From Acidovorax kalamii (lineage in GTDB: Bacteria; Pseudomonadota; Gammaproteobacteria; Burkholderiales; Burkholderiaceae_C): a stretch of DNA of 64,000 bases. The notes beneath the pieces are model-generated. The model did no database searches and was not told where the DNA came from. It saw only the letters and a list, made by a program, of their open reading frames with translations. Shown here piece by piece: positions 54,329 to 63,042 of the stretch (the stretch's first letter is position 1; each line of letters starts with the position of its first letter). A program made the translations under genes and the position numbers. The DNA is taken from assembly GCF_002245625.1 (NCBI RefSeq), contig NZ_NOIG01000004.1, positions 1 to 64,000 of the forward strand, in the 5' to 3' direction.

Positions 54329-56053
54329 TCACAGGCCCTGCAAAACCTGTGTCTGCCAGGCCTGCAGGGTTTCCTGCCGCTCGCGGCGCGCGGTGTCGTC
54401 GGCTTCCTGGGCGTCTTGCTGGCGCTGCAGCTGCAGCTGCTTGAGCAGGGGGAGCAGGTCGGTGTGCCGGGACTGTGGCCCGGGTGCACTGGTGCTGTTG
54501 CCCGTGACCTGGTTGTTTTCCACCCTGAGCGTGTGCAGCGAGAGGGACGCGGCCTGGGTGAGTGTGGCGCGGATGGCCTCGCCGTTGTCGTAGGCCAGGT
54601 GCGCCTCCGTGCTGCTGCTGTCGTCCACCTTGTTGTAGAGGTAGTTCTGTGACGCCGAGGTGGTGTCAAGCCGGGGGGCGGCCGACACCAGCAGAGACTG
54701 GTGGTAGGAGGCCACGAGCTGCGCGGTCTGGGTCTGGCTGACGGCCCGGTTGCGGCTGGAGCTGCCCGTGATGTGGGTGGACTGGTTCAGCGTGTAGTGG
54801 AAGGTGTCGAGTTCCTGCGTGCGGCGCGGGTTGGTGGCCCGCGTGGTGGCCGTGATGCTGGCGTCAAAGTCCGCCAGGCCCGTCAACAGGCCCTGGTCTT
54901 CTTCGCCGAAGGTGCCGGGCAGGGTGTGCAGCGCGGTGCCGGGTTTCAGGCCAACGCCTGTGTGGGGGGCGTCGTAGCGGCTGTGCATGGCTGCAAAGCT
55001 GGACTTGAACAGGTCCACCAGGGCCTGTCGGGCCTGGCCGCGTTCTGCTGCCTTGTCGATGCGGCCCAGGTAGCGCTCGACAGCATTGGCCCGTTGTGCG
55101 TCCGTACCCCATTGGGCGGGCTGGCGCAGGTCGGTTGCCATCTTCACCACGCCGTCGCGACTTCGCAGCTGCACTGCGCGCCGGTCTCCATCGACCTGGA
55201 GCTGCGCGCCCAGCGTCAACACCCGGTTGCCATCCCTGTCCTTGCCATACATCTCTGTCTGGAGTTCCAGCCGGGTGAATACCTTGCTGTCGAACCGGAG
55301 CAGTTCTTCCACATCCAGCTTCGGGTCGTCACCCGACAGCCCCTGCACTGCCTTGTCGAATCCGCTGGCCAGGGCGCGGAGCGCTTCGCGCTCCTGCACA
55401 CCGAGTTCCCCTTCCACCACGACCTCGACCGACATGCCCGCGCCGGAGGCGCTGGGCTCAAGCTGGTCGTGGATGGACAGGCGCACCCTGGCGCCAGACC
55501 GCGTCTCGATGGAGAGTTCCACACTGCCACTGGGGCGGCTCTTGAAGGACCAGAGCGCATCCATGGCCTTGCCCTGGATCCGGTCGGGCGAAGCGACGGC
55601 AGCCATGTCCACCACGGTTTGCCGGTAGCCCACGCCCGTGCTGGCCACCTGCCCCAGCAGCGCAGAGCCCAGGCCCGCCAGGCGGCCTTGCTGTGTGGTG
55701 GCACTGGCGTTGCGGCCCATCACCTCGGCCAGGGCGTTGTCCGGGGCTTGTTCCCACACCTGCATGCGCCCGCCCCGGGTCTGCATGTCCAGCAGTGCTT
55801 CGTAGGTGGCGGGGGTTGTCTGCAGGCTGCCTGGCATCTGCGTGATGTGCAGGAAGCGTGGGTTGCCCTGCACGGTGGCGCTGGCGATGTTGTTGGTGGT
55901 GGTGGGGCTGCTGGCTGCAACGGGTTTTTGTGGGGTGACCGGCGCTGGCTGCGCCGCTACCGGGCGCGTTGCTGCCGATGGGGCGGGGGTTACTGTGGGG
56001 CTCCACGCCGTTGCCAGCGCGGGGGGACGGCTGGACAGGCCGACAACACTCAT
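54329..56053 (-). CDS. Uncharacterised protein, 574 residues
   Basis: I do not recognise this protein. The first ~60 residues are Pro/Ala/Thr-rich and look disordered (VTPAPSAATRPVAAQPAPVT). Then comes a mixed alpha/beta region, with ELSIETRSGARVRLSIHDQL and VVVEGELGVQEREALRALAS. That pair vaguely recalls a family of exported or surface proteins with a short beta segment followed by a Glu/Leu helix, but I cannot name it. The C-terminal ~130 residues are Gln/Ser/Thr-rich, and a basic coiled-coil-like tail (LLPLLKQLQLQRQQDAQEAD) ends the protein. No signal peptide or membrane helix. The frame has normal GC-rich codon use. It is a single gene, divergent from the beta-propeller lipoprotein. Confidence 0.75.
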   Translation of the reverse strand: MSVVGLSSRPPALATAWSPTVTPAPSAATRPVAAQPAPVTPQKPVAASSPTTTNNIASATVQGNPRFLHITQMPGSLQTTPATYEALLDMQTRGGRMQVWEQAPDNALAEVMGRNASATTQQGRLAGLGSALLGQVASTGVGYRQTVVDMAAVASPDRIQGKAMDALWSFKSRPSGSVELSIETRSGARVRLSIHDQLEPSASGAGMSVEVVVEGELGVQEREALRALASGFDKAVQGLSGDDPKLDVEELLRFDSKVFTRLELQTEMYGKDRDGNRVLTLGAQLQVDGDRRAVQLRSRDGVVKMATDLRQPAQWGTDAQRANAVERYLGRIDKAAERGQARQALVDLFKSSFAAMHSRYDAPHTGVGLKPGTALHTLPGTFGEEDQGLLTGLADFDASITATTRATNPRRTQELDTFHYTLNQSTHITGSSSRNRAVSQTQTAQLVASYHQSLLVSAAPRLDTTSASQNYLYNKVDDSSSTEAHLAYDNGEAIRATLTQAASLSLHTLRVENNQVTGNSTSAPGPQSRHTDLLPLLKQLQLQRQQDAQEADDTARRERQETLQAWQTQVLQGL

Positions 56054-56251
56054 GGGTGGTTTTTTCTCGTTGGTTTTATCCTGGGTTTATCGGCAGCGGG
56101 CCGCAGAACTGAAAGGGAAAGGTGAAAGGGGCAGGCCGCCGTCCCGCCTGTCAACCCCGCTTCGGTGGGGTGGGTGGATGGGGCTGCAAAAACTAGAGTG
56201 CCTGGTGGCCTTCCGGGCCACCGTCCCTGTCCTGTGCGCGGAGAACCTTTG

Positions 56252-58648
56252 ATGCCTCGATCTGCCTCCCTTGAATCCGAAACCGCCTGTCCGCAGCACC
56301 GAAAAGGCGCGTGGTTTGGGCCCCATGGATTGCCACATCCCGAAGGGCTGCATGGGGCATTGGCGGGCATCCGCCGGTGGGCGGCCCGCTGGCTGGTGGG
56401 GGTGGCCGCTGGTGTGCTGGCAGCTTGTGGTGGGGGAGGCGGCGACGCCGTGCCCGCCCCGCCGCCTGCGGCGGTGTTGCACCCGGTGGGCGGCCAGGTG
56501 TCCGGGCTTGCGGGCGTGCTGGTGCTTGCCAATGGCACACGCGGGGAGTGGACCATCACCGCCAGCGGCAGCTACGCCACCCAGGTGGCGCAGGGCGAGT
56601 CTTACAACATTGTGGTGCGCACCCAGCCCACCGGGCAGACCTGCCTGGTGGAGAACGGCACGGGCGTGGTGGCGGGGCCGGTCACCAACGTGTTGGTCCG
56701 TTGCACCACCAACACCTATGCAGTGGGCGGGACGGTGGTGGGCCTGGCGGGGGGGCTGACCTTGCGGCTCAATGGCACGGCCGACCTGTTGGTGACTATC
56801 GATGGGGCATTCCGCTTTGCCCTGGCCGTGCCCCATGGCAGCACCTATTCGGTGGCCGTGCAGGTGCAGCCCCTGGACCAGTTCTGTGAGGCCAACAGCG
56901 CCACCGGTGTGGCCTTGGCACCGGTGACGCAGGTGCGGGTGACCTGCCGCACGATCGATGTGCCCCCACCGCCTCCGCCGCCTCCACCCGTCGCCGCCGC
57001 CCCCCTGGGCCTGGGCATCACCTATGGGGCCAAGGCGTTGAACTTCTCATGGCTACCGGCCACCCATGCCACCAGCTACACCGTGCACGAAGACCCCGAT
57101 GGTGCGGGCCCGCTGGCGGCTGCGCAGATCGGGACCACGGCCACCACCGCGCTGGCGTATGGGGTGCCGGTGTTGCTGCACCAGCGGCTGAACGCCACCT
57201 ACACCGTGCGGGCCTGCAACATCAGCGGTTGCAGCGCCCCGTCCGCCCCGGTGGCGGCAGACATGGTGCAGGCCATTGGCTACTTCAAGGCCGCCAGCAC
57301 CGCAGCCGAAGCGCGGTTCGGGAACCGGGTGGCCTTGTCCGCCAATGGCACCACGCTGGCTGTCGGGGCCTATGGCGAAGCTGGCAACACGGGCGCGGTG
57401 TATGTCTTCACCCGCACCGGCAGCATCTGGTCGCAACAGGCACGCATCACCGCGCCTGGGGGCGAGGCCAACGATTACTTTGGCAACGCTGTAGCCCTGT
57501 CGGCCGACGGCAATACCCTTGCCATTGGTGCGGACGGTGAAAGCGGCGACCAGACAGGAACCTTTGCGGTGATGCCCCCCAGCAACAACCTCGCCAGCAG
57601 CTCCGGCGCGGTGTACGTGTATTCCCGCTCGGGCAGCACCTGGTCGCAACAGGCCTTCATCAAGGCCAGCAACACGTTTGCGTTCGACCTGTTCGGCGCG
57701 TTTGTTGCGCTCTCGGCCGATGGCAACACCCTGGCGGTGGGCGCCTACAACGAGAGCGGGGACCTGACCGGTGCCCATGGCAATGCGGCGTTCGCGTCGT
57801 CCGGCGCGGCCTATGTGTTCAGCCGCACCGGCACCAGCTGGGCGCAGCAGGGCTACATCAAAGCCGCCAACGCAGGGGCGGGGGATTTTTTCGGGATCTA
57901 CCTCAGCCTGTCGGGCAGCGGCGACACGCTGGCGGTGGGCGCTTTTTTTGAGCGCAGCGCCTCGGCCGCCACTCCGGCCGATGATTCCTTGCAGGATGCG
58001 GGGGCTGCCTATGTGTTCCAGCGCACGGCTGGGGTCTGGGCGCAGCAGGCCTACCTCAAGGCTCCCAGCCCGCTGGCGCTGGACCGTTTTGGCGTGGCAG
58101 TCATGCTGTCGGGGGACGGCAACACGCTGGCTGTGGGCATGGACGGGGACAGCAGCGATCACACGGGCGTGTATGTGGTGCCCCCTGCCAGCAACAGCCT
58201 GGCGCTCAACTCAGGGGCCGTGTTTGTCTACACCCGCGCAGGCGGCACCTGGCAGCCGCAGGCCTACCTGAAGGCATCCAACACCCGCACCCCCCATCGT
58301 TTTGGCAACAACCTCGCCATGTCCAGCGACGGCAACACGCTGGTCGTGCCCTCGTACCGCGACAACAGCGCGGCCACGGGCTTCAACGGCAACCAGGCCG
58401 ACACCACGGCTGCCGATGCGGGCGCCGTGCTGGTGTTTCGCCGCACCGCAGGCACCTGGGCGCAGCAAGCCTACGTGAAGGCGCCGAACACCGGCAGTGG
58501 CGACCGCTTTGGCGGCCGGGTGGCGCTGTCGGGCGACGGCAATACGCTGGCGGTTGGGGCTTCGACGGAAGACGGTGGATCGAACGGCATTGGTGGCAAC
58601 CAGGCCGACGAAAGCCGCATCAATGCGGGTGCGGTGTACCTGTACTGA
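56252..58648 (+). CDS. Predicted lipoprotein with two Cys-paired repeats and a seven-repeat FG-GAP-like beta-propeller
   Basis: 798 residues. GGAGAACCTTTG precedes ATG 56252. A long N-region leads to a lipobox, WLVGVAAGVLAAC|GGGGG, near residue 60. Next come two ~78-residue repeats, each opening VGG-V-GLAG-L and holding one Cys pair (CLVENGTG...VRC; CEANSATG...VTC). A run of nine prolines and a fibronectin III-like domain (NFSWLPATHATSYTVHEDPD) follow. Then seven repeats of the form RFG--VALS-DGNTLAVGA--E appear between about residues 350 and 798, spaced 55-75 residues apart, as expected for a complete seven-bladed propeller. An envelope adhesion or binding role is likely; the ligand is unknown. 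Confidence 0.85.
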   Translation: MPRSASLESETACPQHRKGAWFGPHGLPHPEGLHGALAGIRRWAARWLVGVAAGVLAACGGGGGDAVPAPPPAAVLHPVGGQVSGLAGVLVLANGTRGEWTITASGSYATQVAQGESYNIVVRTQPTGQTCLVENGTGVVAGPVTNVLVRCTTNTYAVGGTVVGLAGGLTLRLNGTADLLVTIDGAFRFALAVPHGSTYSVAVQVQPLDQFCEANSATGVALAPVTQVRVTCRTIDVPPPPPPPPPVAAAPLGLGITYGAKALNFSWLPATHATSYTVHEDPDGAGPLAAAQIGTTATTALAYGVPVLLHQRLNATYTVRACNISGCSAPSAPVAADMVQAIGYFKAASTAAEARFGNRVALSANGTTLAVGAYGEAGNTGAVYVFTRTGSIWSQQARITAPGGEANDYFGNAVALSADGNTLAIGADGESGDQTGTFAVMPPSNNLASSSGAVYVYSRSGSTWSQQAFIKASNTFAFDLFGAFVALSADGNTLAVGAYNESGDLTGAHGNAAFASSGAAYVFSRTGTSWAQQGYIKAANAGAGDFFGIYLSLSGSGDTLAVGAFFERSASAATPADDSLQDAGAAYVFQRTAGVWAQQAYLKAPSPLALDRFGVAVMLSGDGNTLAVGMDGDSSDHTGVYVVPPASNSLALNSGAVFVYTRAGGTWQPQAYLKASNTRTPHRFGNNLAMSSDGNTLVVPSYRDNSAATGFNGNQADTTAADAGAVLVFRRTAGTWAQQAYVKAPNTGSGDRFGGRVALSGDGNTLAVGASTEDGGSNGIGGNQADESRINAGAVYLY

Positions 58649-58731
58649 GACCGGGGCATTGACGCGCCGCTCCTGCGTGCAGCCAAAAAATCTCCGCCTT
58701 TAAATAGCCTCTGAGGGCTTGCGCCCGCCCT

Positions 58732-58768
58732 GCCCGTGATTCTGAAAGGAGCCACGGGCTTTTTTTTC
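58732..58768 (+). terminator. Intrinsic terminator after propeller lipoprotein gene
   Basis: GCCCGTG / CACGGGC stem followed by T(8). The rest of the 322-bp gap (58649-58970) carries the presumed promoter of the small exported protein genes and nothing else I can name. Confidence 0.85.
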
Positions 58769-58970
58769 TGCCTGCCCACGCCATGTGGCATTGTTTCAAA
58801 TACTGGAACAGTCAGTTAGCGACTGAGTGGTTTTTCTCTGAACGCCATCGGCGTACAGTTCAACCCATCGATGAGCCGAACCCGCAAGGCGACTCACCGA
58901 ACCCGGTTCAGGAATGGTTTTTGACCCGGTTTTTTTTGAGACGCTTTTTAACTTCAAGGACTTATCCATC

Positions 58971-59258
58971 ATGAACAACACCGCACGTTTCCTCTCCATC
59001 GCCGCTGTCGCTGCTTTTGCCTCTTTTGGTGCCCACGCTGACGAAGCCGATGCTTCGCAGTTCGCCACGAAGTTTGAAACCAACCGCACCCGCGCTGAAG
59101 TGGCCGCCGAAGCCGCCACCGTCGCCCAGACCCGCTCGATCGAACCTGCAGGTTCGCGTGTGGTGACTTACAAGTCCACCGCCGACCGCGCTGCTGTGCG
59201 TGCCCAGGCTGCTGACGCTGTGCGCACCGGCCAGATCGCTTACGGCGAGCGTGGTTGA
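58971..59258 (+). CDS. Small exported protein, first of a tandem pair (DUF4148-like)
   Basis: 95 residues. Signal peptide MNNTARFLSIAAVAAFASFG ends at about AHA|D. The mature part is short, Ala/Arg-rich and helical: TRAEVAAEAATVAQTRSIEP followed by STADRAAVRAQAADAVRTGQ. The TRAEV-type helix recalls DUF4148 proteins, abundant small periplasmic proteins of Burkholderiales with unknown function. The next gene encodes a close paralogue. Codon use is strongly biased, suggesting high expression. Confidence 0.85.
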   Translation: MNNTARFLSIAAVAAFASFGAHADEADASQFATKFETNRTRAEVAAEAATVAQTRSIEPAGSRVVTYKSTADRAAVRAQAADAVRTGQIAYGERG

Positions 59259-59350
59259 TTGGTCAGCGCCTGATTCGCTGAATCCACCGCTCTTGCTGTT
59301 TCGTATTGCCCCGTACATCCCTGTTTTTTGAATTTCACCGGAGTTTCACC

Positions 59351-59644
59351 ATGAACAAGACCGCTCGCATCCTCTCCATCGCCGCTGTGGCTGCTTTCTC
59401 TGCCTTCGGCGCACACGCTGACGAAGCCGACAGCTCGCAGTTCGCTCTGAAGTTCGACACGAACCGCACCCGCGCTGAAGTGGCTGCCGAAGCTGCTACC
59501 GTGGCCCAGACCCGTTCCATCGAACCAGCAGGTTCGCGTGTGGTGACCTACAAGTCCACGGCTGACCGTGCTGCTGTGCGTGCCCAGGCTGCTGAAGCCC
59601 TGCGCACGGGCCAGATCCCTTCGGGCGAATTCAGCGCCATGTAA
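59351..59644 (+). CDS. Small exported protein, second of a tandem pair (DUF4148-like)
   Basis: 97 residues, almost identical to the preceding protein through the signal peptide (MNKTARILSIAAVAAFSAFG) and the core SIEPAGSRVVTYKSTADRAA. It differs only at scattered positions and at the C-terminus (GQIPSGEFSAM). Nucleotide identity is high but third positions have drifted, so the tandem duplication is not brand new. The 92-bp spacer has its own leader, with TTTCACCGGAGTTTCACC before the ATG. A terminator follows at 59760. Confidence 0.85.
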   Translation: MNKTARILSIAAVAAFSAFGAHADEADSSQFALKFDTNRTRAEVAAEAATVAQTRSIEPAGSRVVTYKSTADRAAVRAQAAEALRTGQIPSGEFSAM

Positions 59645-59759
59645 TCGGTTGATCGATTGACGCAGTTGCGGGACTTCCCATGGTGGTGGCACTTCGCGCG
59701 GTGCGGAGGCTGCTGCCATGGGAGGTGTTTTGAAGACACCCGCACTGGCCAAGCAAACG

Positions 59760-59783
59760 GGGCTCCCATTGGGAGCCCTTTTT
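59760..59783. terminator. Terminator between small exported protein genes and argC
   Basis: GGGCTCCC ATT GGGAGCCC followed by TTTTT on the plus strand. Confidence 0.85.
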
Positions 59784-59842
59784 GTTGGTGGCTTGCCCTG
59801 GTGTTCGCGCCGCGTCGCTCGGTCGGGGCGCGGGGCGGGCCA

Positions 59843-60781
59843 TCATGCGGCCCGGTGTGCCAGCATCAGGTCCAGGTTCTGCACCGCCGCGCCCGACGCG
59901 CCCTTGCCCAGGTTGTCGAACACGGCCGTGAGCAGCACCTGCCCATGCCGTGCGTTGGCGAACACCCCCAGCCGTAGCTGGTTGGTGCCATTGAGGGCCT
60001 GCGGGTCGAGGTACTCGGCGGCTTCGGCCTGCGCCAACGGCATGACCTCGACATGGGCGGCACCTGCGTAGTGCTGCTGCAGACAGGCGTGCAGCCGCTC
60101 GCCGCTGGCACCCGCAGGCAGCTGGTGCACAAACAGGGGAATGCTCAGCACGATGCCCTGGCGGAACGCGCCGTAGGCGGGCACAAAAATGGGGCGTTGG
60201 GCCAGGCCTGCGTGCTGCGCGATTTCGGGCGTGTGTTTGTGCTCCAGCTTCAGTCCATACAGCTGGAAGGCGGGGGCGTGTGCGCCGCCAGGGCCCTCGT
60301 GCTCTTCCACCAGGGCCCGTCCGCCGCCCGAGTAGCCCGACACCGCATGCACCGTGACCGCATGCTCGCGGCCCAGCAGGCCGGCCTGCACCAGGGGACG
60401 CAGCAGGGCCACGGCGCCCGTGGGATAGCAGCCAGGGTTGCTCACCCGCTGGGCACTGGCGATGCGCGCAGGCTGCGCAGCGTCCAGTTCAGGAAAGCCA
60501 TAGACCCACTGCGGGTCGGTGCGGTGCGCCGAGCTGGCGTCGATCACCTGCACGGCCGGGTTGGTGATGGCGGCCACGGCCTCGCGCGCAGCCGCATCGG
60601 GCAGGCACAGGATGGCGATGTCGCAGTGGTTGATGGCCTCGGCGCGGCGGGCCGCGTTCTTGCGCTCGGCGTCGGGCAGGGTCAGCAGGCGCAGGTCGGT
60701 GCGGCCGCGCAGGCGCTCGTGGATCTGCAGACCGGTGGTGCCCTGGTCGCCGTCGATAAAAACAAGGGGAGAGGTGGTCAT
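59843..60781 (-). CDS. argC: N-acetyl-gamma-glutamyl-phosphate reductase (type 2)
   Basis: 312 residues, the short type 2 ArgC. The dinucleotide loop is [17 protein letters not shown], the catalytic Cys lies in [18 protein letters not shown], and the base His region in [18 protein letters not shown]. It reduces N-acetyl-glutamyl phosphate to the semialdehyde in arginine biosynthesis. It is a stand-alone gene, divergent from a LysR-type regulator with 139 bp between the starts; whether that regulator controls it is open. Confidence 0.94.
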   Translation of the reverse strand: MTTSPLVFIDGDQGTTGLQIHERLRGRTDLRLLTLPDAERKNAARRAEAINHCDIAILCLPDAAAREAVAAITNPAVQVIDASSAHRTDPQWVYGFPELDAAQPARIASAQRVSNPGCYPTGAVALLRPLVQAGLLGREHAVTVHAVSGYSGGGRALVEEHEGPGGAHAPAFQLYGLKLEHKHTPEIAQHAGLAQRPIFVPAYGAFRQGIVLSIPLFVHQLPAGASGERLHACLQQHYAGAAHVEVMPLAQAEAAEYLDPQALNGTNQLRLGVFANARHGQVLLTAVFDNLGKGASGAAVQNLDLMLAHRAA

Positions 60782-60920
60782 GGGGTAGGGCTCCGGGTGA
60801 TTGCTGTGGCATCCACGGCGGGATGAACGAGCGGGTGTGGGGGATGCGCAATCTTCGGTGCCGGTCTAAACTTTGAAAAGTTGAATTTCACAAACATCAG
60901 CATCAGGTTTACTGAACGTT

Positions 60921-61799
60921 ATGCGCGAACTCAACCTTGACCGGCTGCGCACCCTGGTCACGATTGCCGACCTCGGCTCCTTTGCCGAAGCCGCGCGCGT
61001 GCTGCACCTGGCGCCGCCCACGGTCAGCCTGCACATCGCCGACCTGGAGGCCCACATCGGCGCGCCCCTGCTGGTGCGCAAGCGCGGCGAGGTGCGGCCG
61101 TCGGGCGTGGGCGAGGCGCTGGTCGAGCGCGCGCGGCGCCTGCTGGCCGATGCGGACGAAACCCTGGATCTGGTGCAGCGCCAGTTGCAGGGGCTGGCCG
61201 GGCGGGTGCGCTTGGGCGCATCCACCGGCGCCATTGCGCACCTGCTGCCGCAGGCGCTGGAGGTGCTGGGCCAGCACCACCCGGGCGTTGACGTGCAGGT
61301 GGCGGTGCTGACGTCGCCAGAAACCATGGAGCGCCTGGCCAGCGGGACGCTGGACATTGGCCTGGTGGCCCTGCCGCAGCCTGCCGTGCGCGGGGTGGTG
61401 GTGCTGCCATGGCGGCGTGATCCGGTCATGGCCTTTGTGCCATCGGCCTGGGCATCGCCCCGGCGTGCCACGCCCTGCTGGCTGGCGGGCCAGCCGCTGA
61501 TCCTGAACGACGAGGGCACCAGCCTGTCGCGCCTGTGCAAGGAATGGTTTGCCCAGGCGGGCGAGCACCCCCGGGCGCGCATCCAGCTCAACTACAACGA
61601 TGCCATCAAGAGCCTGGTGGCCGCCGGTTATGGCGCCACGCTGCTGCCCCATGAGGCAGCAACCGCTGCGCCGCTGGACCCGCGCATCCGCATGCTGCCC
61701 CTGCAGCGCCCGCTGTGGCGGCCGCTGGGCATTGCCCACCGCGAAGGCGGCGTGGAGCGCGCCACCCAGCATGTGCTGGATGTGCTGTGGCAGCAATAA
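60921..61799 (+). CDS. LysR family transcriptional regulator
   Basis: 292 residues. Winged helix N-terminus LNLDRLRTLVTIADLGSFAE and AARVLHLAPPTVSLHIADLE, then the periplasmic-binding-like effector domain (about 90-290; RLGASTGAIAHLLPQALEVL). The HTH has the unusual wording PPTVSLHI in place of the common QPAVSRQI. It is divergent from argC. Effector and targets unknown. Confidence 0.93.
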   Translation: MRELNLDRLRTLVTIADLGSFAEAARVLHLAPPTVSLHIADLEAHIGAPLLVRKRGEVRPSGVGEALVERARRLLADADETLDLVQRQLQGLAGRVRLGASTGAIAHLLPQALEVLGQHHPGVDVQVAVLTSPETMERLASGTLDIGLVALPQPAVRGVVVLPWRRDPVMAFVPSAWASPRRATPCWLAGQPLILNDEGTSLSRLCKEWFAQAGEHPRARIQLNYNDAIKSLVAAGYGATLLPHEAATAAPLDPRIRMLPLQRPLWRPLGIAHREGGVERATQHVLDVLWQQ

Positions 61800-61885
61800 C
61801 AGGGCTGATGCGGCCGGGCATGGGTTGTCGGCGCGGACCCTTCCTGCCAGTGGCTCAATGCGCCGCCGGTGATAGTGGGCGCATC

Positions 61886-61950
61886 ATGAGAAAAATAGGC
61901 CGTTTCCGCGCGACCATATTGGTTTTTTTGCTATCAAATATGTAGTGATT
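61886..61950 (+). repeat. AT-armed interspersed repeat, copy 8
   Basis: AAAAATAGGCCGTTTCCGCG, spacer, then TTTGCTATCAAATATGTAGT. It lies between the convergent LysR and TetR genes. Confidence 0.7.
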
Positions 61951-61990
61951 GAAATCTGGACGCGCCTGGGCTCGATGCATCGCCACCCGT

Positions 61991-62710
61991 TCAGCCCACC
62001 GCATCAGGCAACAACGCGCTCAGCACCATGCGCACGATCAGCTCCTCGGCCTTTTCGTAGTCGCGCTCCGTCAGCGCGGGTTTGCCCAGCAGCAGGGCGA
62101 ACTGGGCTTCCTGCTCCGCATACGCCTGCGTGACCGACCAGATGATGAACATCAGGTGCGTGAAGTTGACCTTGGCAATGCGGCCCTCGCGCGCCCAGCG
62201 CTCGAAGGTGCGCACTTCGGTCTTGAGCAGCGGCGCCACGCGCTCGGTGATGGCCGTGCCATAGCGTGGTGCACCCGCAATCACCTCTTTGGTGAACACC
62301 TTGGCGCCCTGGGGCCGGGTGCGTGAGTAGTGCAGCTTGGCGCGGATGTAGCGCCGCAGCGCTTGCTGGGGGTCGTCACTGTGCGACAAATCTTCCATAC
62401 CCTCCAGCCACTGGGTGAGCACATCGTCCAGCACCCGCTGGTACAGCGCTTCCTTGCTCGGGAAGTAATACAGCAGGTTGTGGCGGCTGATGCCCGCAGC
62501 GGCGGCAATGTTCTCCAGCGAGGCGCCCTCGAAGCCGAACTGTGCAAAGTGGTTCTCGGCCTCGGTGAGGATGCCCTGCTCCTTGGCCAGGCGCGAGGCC
62601 TTGGGTGCACGGGGCGCTACCTCGTCGCCGGGGGCGGTGCGCTGCACCCGGGGGGATCGGGGCGTACGGAGGGGGGAGGGGGCTTGGGGCGGGCGGGCGG
62701 CAGCAGTCAT
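61991..62710 (-). CDS. TetR family transcriptional regulator, RutR-like
   Basis: 239 residues from ATG 62710; an ATG at 62740 adds ten residues. A disordered basic N-tail of ~45 residues precedes the HTH (GASLENIAAAAGISRHNLLYYF). The C-terminal domain is of the YcdC/RutR type (VFTKEVIAGAPRYGTAITER, THLMFIIWSVTQAYAEQEAQ). RutR senses uracil or thymine. The divergent preT gene and two palindromes in the shared promoter region, resembling the RutR box, support control of pyrimidine degradation. Confidence 0.88.
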   Translation of the reverse strand: MTAAARPPQAPSPLRTPRSPRVQRTAPGDEVAPRAPKASRLAKEQGILTEAENHFAQFGFEGASLENIAAAAGISRHNLLYYFPSKEALYQRVLDDVLTQWLEGMEDLSHSDDPQQALRRYIRAKLHYSRTRPQGAKVFTKEVIAGAPRYGTAITERVAPLLKTEVRTFERWAREGRIAKVNFTHLMFIIWSVTQAYAEQEAQFALLLGKPALTERDYEKAEELIVRMVLSALLPDAVG

Positions 62711-62790
62711 TGCACCATTGTGGAACAAGCCAGGGCCCAAAAACTGGCAAATCTCTGGCGTGGGGCTGGCACGCGGTTTGCTCTAGGGAT

Positions 62791-62806
62791 TTTACCAATT
62801 GGTAAA
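62791..62806. promoter_or_regulatory. Putative TetR/RutR-like operator 1
   Basis: TTTACCAATTGGTAAA, a perfect 16-bp palindrome in the promoter region between the TetR gene and the preT operon. It is like the E. coli RutR box (TTGACCANNTGGTCAA), with T/A for G/C in each arm. Confidence 0.75.
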
Positions 62807-62808
62807 TT

Positions 62809-62824
62809 TTTACACGTTGGTAAA
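62809..62824. promoter_or_regulatory. Putative TetR/RutR-like operator 2
   Basis: TTTACACGTTGGTAAA, an imperfect copy of operator 1 located 18 bp further on (centre to centre), so two dimers could bind with a fixed phase. Confidence 0.7.
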
Positions 62825-62889
62825 TTGACCCACAACGCAGGGCACCGCTGCACCAAAGCAGCGGGCACCTGCACCCCACAGCGAGGACC

Positions 62890-63042
62890 ATGATGAAACC
62901 TCCGAAGTTTGCGGGTACCAGCACCCATGCTGGTGCCGCATTGGTTGGCGCCACTGACTGGCGCGCCAGCGCTGCGCGGCGTGCGCTTGCACGCCCCATG
63001 GGCGCCCAGACCCCCACCCTCACCCTCTCGGAGGAAACCTGA
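62890..63042 (+). CDS. Small leader ORF coupled to preT (50 codons)
   Basis: ATG 62890, preceded by GAGG, opens a 50-codon frame ending in TGA that overlaps the preT ATG (TGATG). The predicted peptide starts MMKPPKFAGTSTHAGAALVG and ends QTPTLTLSEET. It has no recognisable domain and could be a translated leader that couples translation into preT, or simply an accidental frame. Its last codons include the preT ribosome-binding site (GGAGGAAACC), which favours coupling. Confidence 0.4.
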   Translation: MMKPPKFAGTSTHAGAALVGATDWRASAARRALARPMGAQTPTLTLSEET

